NCBI RefSeq assembly: GCF_004210375.1
Contig: NC_134829.1
Coordinates: 25,436,034 to 25,500,033 of the forward strand
DNA: 64,000 bases
Reading direction: 5' to 3'
From: Tachypleus tridentatus
Lineage: Eukaryota > Arthropoda > Merostomata > Xiphosura > Limulidae
The position numbers and the translations under genes are program-made. Below the pieces are notes generated by a model, which ran no database searches, was not told the DNA's origin, and was given only the letters and a program-made list of their open reading frames with translations. This document shows positions 39,001 through 48,000 of this stretch, piece after piece; position 1 is the first letter of the stretch, and the number at the start of each line of letters is the position of its first letter.

Positions 39001-42000
39001 TAAAAGCATGCTTATTGTTTGAGAGCATGAAGAAAGTAAATAAAAAATGCAATTTAATTAAAACTGCAATTTGTTGACTTCCTGGTCAATTTCTAGTTTC
39101 ATACAAAATATTACACAACTGATAATTACTAGAAACCAGCATCCATGTTTTTATCTGTTCAATCATTTATGTGTGACAATCACAAAGAAACAAAAAAACT
39201 ATGACATTCATACATTTTCATTAAATCATAGCTGATGAAAGTACTTAATTACATTAAAACAGAATAAATAACTACATGCTTAAGAGCACCAGCTCCTCTA
39301 CAACATTCAATATGTGATTCTAGTTATTTGTTATGTAGAGGCAAGTAACATTTCTAAAGTTACCATTTTCTTTAACCTAAAAATGTATTTCATATAATCA
39401 ATCACCCATCCTTTTTATACAATATCTCCCTATCCCTATCAACTTTTTGTGTATCTCTTTTGCCTCATCAAGAAAGACCCTTTTTTCAAATGTTAGTGCT
39501 CATGGGGATTACTGTGCTTGAAGGTTATTCCTTCCTCCTAATGATGATTACAATAAAGAATGGTGCACATTAATACACATATAGAGAGATGGAAGCTTCT
39601 TTCAAGGCTTGTAGCAGTCACAAAAGTCTTCATGGCCAATGGCACAAAGTAATAGCTATTTCTTGTGCAGAAGGATGAATAATGTTCCTGAAACATTGCT
39701 ACAAGGTGTTATTTCACTGAAGTTTAATAATACAAGAATATCTGTTGGAAGCAAAATTATTATTCAGTTTTATCAGACACTTATAATACCAATCATATTT
39801 AGTCTAATTTATAATCAGCTTTACATTTCAATATTAACTATCACATGTACTTCTTAATATCAAAAACAAAATACTAATCTTTCTTACATGGAGTATGGCT
39901 GATAAAGAAATGAACTTTCATCCCCGGCTTTACTTGGCATATGCCCTCATGCTCTGTGGGTTCCAAGAGTTCAGAAGTTTTTCCAGTAAATAATTCATGA
40001 AGTTGATGGTATAGGTATCTAACAAAAGAGCCCATAAAGATGTAATTTATATAATTCTGTTCAAAAATCAATAATTATACAGTCTTCTTCACATAAGTTT
40101 CATTCAAAAAACACATTGACATGAAACAGAAATGATTTCTTACCTCATTTTTGTTTATTAGTTGTTGTTCACATTCTTATTCTTAAAATCACAAATTACT
40201 TTTAATCAGTACCTGTTGTACTTCTGAAAAGTTCTGAAATTATAAACGCATTTCAATTAATGTTTTTGTTTAACTCTAACATGGCTTGACATTACCTGGG
40301 CGTTTGCTATTTTACTCTTGTACTGAAGTTATGAACACTGAATTAAGTGTACTCTTGTCTTCAAGATGGTATAATATAATTGGGTAGATTCTTTTGTTAT
40401 AATGTCCAGTTAACTTAATGATAATATAATAATTTTACTTCTTCAACTCCAAGTTATTCAAGTTAGCTTAACTAATATTTGCTAACATGCCTAAGCCTGA
40501 GGTAAATACTAATAAATATAGCAATCTCACTAACTTGCTAATTTTCTTGCTTTATATAACATATGGTTTTTTTTTTAATATTTTGTTGAAACACAAATAT
40601 GGTACTGAAATACTAACTCAATCAAATTATATTACTACAGGCTCAATAAAAAAATGATCACCTACTCTAGCTTAATTCAATACTTTATACTATTCAAACT
40701 GTTTTAAATGTTTTTTAAAAACTTTGAGACATTAAGTCAAACATCTCATTACATAAAACCCCCCTCTTACCTTATTTAAAACAGACTAAAACACTGCTCC
40801 TCATTGGCTTATGAAATCCTTTAAACAGTTCTATTTCACAATTAAAATAATGGTACCTAAACTTCCATAGTTAACAATGTTTATATTTTCATAAATGCAC
40901 ACATTACAATAATCAAAGCATTAATTTTGTGAAACAAAGCACAATCAAAGTACTGACAAATGAAACAAAACTTTCTTGTTACCAGGGGATTTAACATGGG
41001 GTAGAATGTTAAGGAACCAGCTTGTGGCTCCACACCTGCTGATACTTTGGAAGTAGTCTTGAGGAACTTCAGGCTCTTCAACATGATGAAATTAACTGGT
41101 TGTCTTGCCAATACACCTCCAAAGATAACCACAGTGGATGACCTTTGGTTCAAACCATTTGTCCTACAACCTACATCACTGATTCTTCTGAATACAGCAA
41201 GAGTCTTTTCCAGCATCTGTATAACTCTGGAGATTGTCCTTTCTTACAATGTTGATAAATCATGTCACAACAATGAAATATTGTCATATAATTATTTGTA
41301 AAATACTGGCTTTTCATCTTATCATTAACTAATTTGAATCCTTCTTAGATAAAGTAATGAATGTGTTTGGTGTGTTTTTTTAAATTTCACTTCATACCTT
41401 GGATAGTACAAAGGTCCAAATTTGCTATCTTCAAATCATCAGTTATATTGGTGTATTGCCGAAAGCTTCATATACTCATGTTTTATGAATATGAATGGAA
41501 GTTCTTGATCACATATTTTCTTAGTTCACCCACATAAATAGTTAGCTGACTTAAAACTACATTGTTGCATCTCTCCACTATTCCAACATAAAAAGGAATG
41601 AAAGCTGGTGTCTTGATCATTTTATTTCAAGTGTTTGACAAATTCTCTAAAACAAGGATGATTCAAAGTTACTTCCTTGATATAAGCAAGGTTCTATAGG
41701 CATCCCAAAACTTGAAACAAATTCACTGACAAGCTTCCTCGCTAGTTATTAGATCTCAATTAAAATAGCATATGTCTCAACCATCTGGTGAAATAACCCA
41801 CTATCACTAAGATACATTTACTACTGTAGTAGACTAAGCACATTGACAGCAAACCTCTTTCAATTTTTTTATGTTGTTGTAATTCTTGTTATTTCTTTCA
41901 AGAATAATTTTACATACAGCACAATTTACATGATTTATGCCAATCCCTAAGAAATTTCAAACATCCAATCCAGTAAAAACATTTTCTCATCTTCTTCAGT

Positions 42001-45000
42001 GTTTTACTAACTCCTACATATCTATCTGTTAAAGGGATGTGGAATGCTTTTGGTTTCAGTAATTGTGGAAGTACCAACAGAAATAATAATTTCTGCCTAA
42101 TGCTATTTTTCCATTTTCAACATAATAAACCTTCTTATAAGTGTAACATATCCCACTCTGCCTATTAAATCTTTGACTGTGGACTGTATTTTGCCACTTC
42201 TGCCATGAGGGTTATTCCACAGCCTTTCTGACCCACTAAATAATTTAACACTGATATCCTTTGCCTAAGCCTTTGACTGTAAAACCACATTAGTTTTTCC
42301 TCATCTGTGGACATCTCACCTTGTGTTCTGCTCTGTTCCACTTCAGATCAGTCATGTTATACTTCTTTATTCTCACACTGTTTACATTCTTTGGTTATAC
42401 AAGGTTATCAAAATAATGAATCAGCATTTCCATGATCCTGTTTAAGGCAATGCACAATAATGAAGTAGTACTCATGAACTTTACAGAGTTATCATGCTAT
42501 GCGACTTTCTGGATTGTGGAAATTCATCAGTCACTTCAATGCTGCTTGATCTATAAAACTTTTGTCCTTACAGATTGTGATTGAAGTAAGTAAAACTCTT
42601 TAGATATTTCAAAATTGGATTTTTCCTTTCTACAAACTTTGTTGCTTTGATATACTAGATGATTACATGTCTCTTCTTCTGCTATACTAGAAATAACTTG
42701 AAATCTGTATTATGAGTAAGCCTTCATGAGTTCAGTATGATATTACACAAACAGTAGCTTATTTATTCTTCAGTTTGATGAATTGCTGTTTACAATCAGC
42801 AGTCTACAGAAACTTGTCTGGTTTTTCTGTTAGGTAGGATAAATGATGTCAGAAAATAATTTAAAAAAATAATGATAGTAGAAATATAAGAGACCATCTT
42901 GCCTTACAAAAGTATCATTGTTATTTTTTTTACATTTTCTATATTTTCTTTGATCCTGTTATGATCCTTCTGAACTTCACTGATGTTTTTCTGTAAATTT
43001 TAAGTTTTTTTCAATTTTCTCATTAAAATCCTTCTGTACTTCACTGCTGCCCTTCTTCACTAGTCTTGTTGTTATCTTTCTGTAAATCTTCATGGCATTT
43101 TCATATTCAATCCACATTTTCTATGGCTTCTTCAGATTTGTCTTTGATTTAATTCCTCAGTAAATCTTATGTCTCTTTCTACTAAGTTTTCTTTTATTCT
43201 TAATCCAATTTTAATTTTCTGCCTCTTACTTCTTTATTTTCTTTCCATTGTTTCTTCATCTTCAGGAAATGTTTTATCTTAATTCAAGCACATTTTAATA
43301 TCTTAAAGTTTTGATTTTATTTTCAATACAATAACACCACCCCTGGCATCAATATTTTAATAGTATGATTTTTGAGTAGATTCATTTGGATTATTTGGTG
43401 AAAAGAATGCAAAATCTTGTCCACTTAATGGTAACAAAAATACTTCATTTCTTTGATCAAAAGCTCTACAAGTTAATTAACTTATGTTCATTGATAGGCT
43501 TAAATTTACAATAAATGCTCATGCAATATTATATAACTTGATAATTCTCTTCCTACATAAATATTATGGCATATTTTTTATTATTTTATCAAAAACCAAA
43601 CTCAATAATCACACTACCTAACTACCTACCTCACTAACAAATAAACAAATAACACCCCATCACTTCAGACTCAAAGTAACTTCCTAATACACTCAATAAT
43701 AATTTATTATCCACATGAGCCTAATATGTATTTTTTATACAGCTTAAACTGTTATTAAACAGTGAAGAAAATTTCATATGTTAGCCACACACACATCACA
43801 TAATGTGAAAACTTCCCTTGGCCAAACAACAATATGAATGTCTAAGTTAAAAGGCATCAGCATTTTACCACTCACTGTTGGAATTTTTGGAAGGTAAATT
43901 TAAGGAAAAATAGAAATTATATTCCTAAATTTAAAACACAGATATTATAGATTAACTGTGATATAATTTTTTTGTCATAACAAAACAGTGGTAACTACTT
44001 TGAAATTCATCTAGTGCTCTACTCTGATATGGGAAATTAAACTTGTATAAGTAACAATGCTAGTGTAAGCACTAGATATTACATGTGTTTCCTACTTTTA
44101 GTTTTACTTCCTGAGTAAGTGATAATATAAACATTCCTGTATCAGAAGCACATTACAAAATGTAACAGCAATGTAAGTATCACAAGTCTAAAGCAAAATA
44201 ACCCAACATTCTTAAAAAGGCAAAAGAGAAAATTTTAGAATTTTTATTGTAGTTCTTTTTAAAACATGACATTTGTATCAGGGTAATTCTTTTGTTCAAA
44301 ATTTTTAAAAACTTGATAATTCACACTTCAATAAGATTTAAATTTTACAGAAAACATTTTTTTTCACACATTCTAACTGCTTGTTTACACTACATTTGTG
44401 ACCTTACATTTACGTATAAATTAGTGAAGTTTTCACTTGAAGTGAAAATAAGACATTAGCACACCTAATTCACTGCTATGAGAAACTCAGTAAATCTCCA
44501 GTTTCTCTTAAACCAGATCATACAAAAACAATTGTGCTTACAGTTTACATCAATACAATTCGAGATTTTCAAAATCACAAAACTAACTAAGATGGATTTT
44601 TTTATTTGTGATCAACAGCTAATAATTAAAAATGAGGGCAAGAAAATTGTTTCTATTTCATTGTTAATGTTTTATACAACGCAATACCATTTTACATAAA
44701 AGTAATATGAAAATATTTTTACTCAATTTTATTTACATGTTTAAACACCTTGTAAACATCAGGCAAAGTGCAAGGTAAATATCAAGTTTAATGATTTTAC
44801 ATTTTATGTGCAATATGAAAAGAAATATTCACAGTACTCAAAGAAGCATCATATACACTAACCATATGAATAATAACTTTGTAAAAATAGTTTCTACACC
44901 ACAAATATATTAGGAAATTTTATTTTTTTTAATCTGTAATGGCTCTTGTTTTCTACCACAAACAGAATAACAATCCTCAGAAAACAACATTAGTTTACAT

Positions 45001-48000
45001 TCTCAGGACAAAGCTCTAATAATGCAGTCTCACTTAAGTTCAGCACGATGACATTATATTTTAATCATAGTTAGTTTCTTGATGTCATGACAACATCTGA
45101 TTTGTTATGAAGTCAAGAGAAAGAATTTCACTATATTAAAATCCTTCTCTTCTGTATATATATATTAAATGTATGTTCATTATAACACTTTCTCACATGT
45201 CTTCTATTTTAATATTTGTTAAATTTTTAATGAATTCATCATATTTTTTATAGCTGTGCGACATGTGTCAATTTTATCACATGATCTTATTCTTGGTATG
45301 CAAACTGAATGTTTTCAAAACAAAACCACTAACACTTTCATAGTTATTTTCAAGTTTTAAAATTATCTAACATCAGCCTGAGATTATGAAACACACCTAT
45401 TTCTCTCTCTAAAACAGCTTTTTCTTTTTAAACCCAAACAAGTCTGTAGACTTATAATGTTAAAAATGGGTTTTGATACTTGTGGTGGATACAGTACAAG
45501 TAACCCATTGTGTAGCTTTGTACTTAACAACAAACAAACAAATCTTCTGTTTTGCTTTTACATTTATTGAAACATCTCAAATTATCTGAAGGCTTCCTAT
45601 AGTTAACATTTTCCTTACCTAAGAATGTATTTCACCTCCTCAAGCTCCCAACTAATCTCCTAATATTGTTTATGAATTGTGCTACTTGCATTAATTATAT
45701 AATTATGCAGCAAAAGCCCTCCTTAAATAAAAGGGCTACATACCTCCACATGTATTAACTCCCTCTATCTCTACTGAATTGACACCAGTTGTGAGAGGTG
45801 GGCACAGTTGTCATGCCATAGAGATCAGTGTGTACCCATCTTGTTTCAACTGAACAGACACTGGCTACAGGAGAAGGACACAGTATAATAGTGCATCAAC
45901 ACCTCATCTCACCTGAACAGACTTTTAGTTGCACAAGGAGGACCCAGTATTATAGAATGTGCCTGCTTACATTATAGTGAACAGACTCTGGCTGCAGGAA
46001 GAGAGCACAGCATCATTGTGTGTACTCATCTCAGCTCAAATGAATAGATTCGGGGGAAGTCACAAGTGACATGTTATATATCAGGTCACCCCTTAAGTAA
46101 TGTCCAATTTTAGGTTCAGAAAAAGAGAAAAGATTTCAATTGCTTTTAATGTTATTTAACCAACAATGTATGTTCCATTATTATTAATTACTTTCTGCCA
46201 ATGATTCACAAACTTCTGAAAGCCACTTCTATAAAATTCTTGGGGTTTGAAGGAAAAGAATGTTGAGAGGGTAGTTATGACATCTTCATGTGTTCCAAGC
46301 TCTTTTTCATCAAGATACTTTTGTAAACTTTGGAATAGATGATAAAAAGATGGGGCAAGGTGTGGAGAATAGGGAAGATGTGAAAGTTTTTCCCTGTCTA
46401 GTTCTTCAATCTTTGCAGATGTCATCCTTGCTGTATGGGGCAGTGCATTATCCTGGTGTAACATAGCATATTTATGATTAATCAAAGCAGGTCTCTTTTC
46501 TTTCAGTGCAACATTCAAGCACTCTAACTTTGACAATAGAAGTTTGATGTAATCGTTACACTGAGTGGCAGCAACTCAAAGTGGATCACACCAACAATGT
46601 CTCACCAAATGCTTAAGAAGACTTTCCTATGGTGGAGGTCCATTTTGGGCTGTGCTTTAGCCAGTTTACCTTCACTGAGCCACTGTATGCAGAGCTTAAC
46701 ATTTTAATAAAATATCCATTTTTTATCTTCAGTCACTAATCTGTCCAGAAAGTTGAGTTACGTTCATGAGTGCAGAGAATGCAAATGTTAACTCTTGCTC
46801 TAAGGATGGCTTCTGTCAAATTATGGGAGACCAATTTTCCAAGTTTTCACATCTTTCCAAGCTGTTGCAGATGATTGTGAACTGTTGAATGTATTTAATT
46901 CAGCTTCTGTGCTAGCTCTTCAACTGTTACAGTACAATCTTCATCAATATGCAGCAGGCAGCAAGATATCATTAAACTCAACAGGGTGACCTGAACGTGG
47001 TACATTGCTCAAACTGTAGTCACCTGATCTGAACTTCTGAAACCACCTTTGACATTTTCTTTCATTGAGATACTCAACACCGTAAACACCTTGAATGTTT
47101 CATGTAGTTTCTGCTGCACTATTGCACTTTTTAAACTTATAAAGCAGTATATGCCTAATAAGCTCCTCAGATACATCCATCTTCTAAAGGGTTTATTTGA
47201 TTAATGATCTGAAAAAGCAGAGTTGGGTTAGTTTCTTTTATTTGTCTCAACATTTTTTACACATTGTACTCCATATTTTAGTCATTAAAGCCTTCTACAA
47301 AGACAGAAATGATGATGCACTTTCTGTATTAAATTTTCGAACATTACTTATGGGACGACCTGATATACATATATACACACAGCCATATGAGGGATGGCTT
47401 ACACTACACTAATGAGGGATGGCTTACACTACACTAACAGAGTTACCACTGCTCCTCTTCCTTCTGTACTGATACTCAATTGTACATCACCCCAGCAAAC
47501 AAGCCCAACTGGTGATAGTTCTTCATAGTCTGCCACTCAAGTAGCTAGGAGTTGGTAAGTGGCAAGCATCACTGGTGCTCCACTTGAGAAGGAAGGGGTG
47601 AAATTTGCAGTGAGTAGACCTGGAGAAAATTTCCAGATTCTCATAGGTCCTTCAATTTGGAAAGGTCTTTTATTAGACACAGGGAATAGGTGACAGCAAA
47701 ATCTTATTTTGAAAAGTCAGAGAAGAGGTTAAAACATGCCTCTGGTGCTTGCTTTTTCCATGATAGTTTGTGGAATAGGTATAGTCTGGATCAGATAAGA
47801 AGAGAAAATTTGCAGATATACCAAATGGTTACCTCAAATAGTCTTGTGGAGTGCACATCTTACAATGAGCATATACAGAACCAGATCAGACAGTGTGAGT
47901 GCTTTTCATTATCCTGGCTCAATGCAGATTTCAGAAAATAAGTATACTCACAGAGGCACTACTAGCCACCTGGAGGGTCCTAAGAGCACAAAAGGAGCTC

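Noticed and set aside
40881-41301. Overlapping open frames on both strands (84 and 111 codons)
   Set aside because: They lie at the edge of the retroelement fossil and resemble no host protein.
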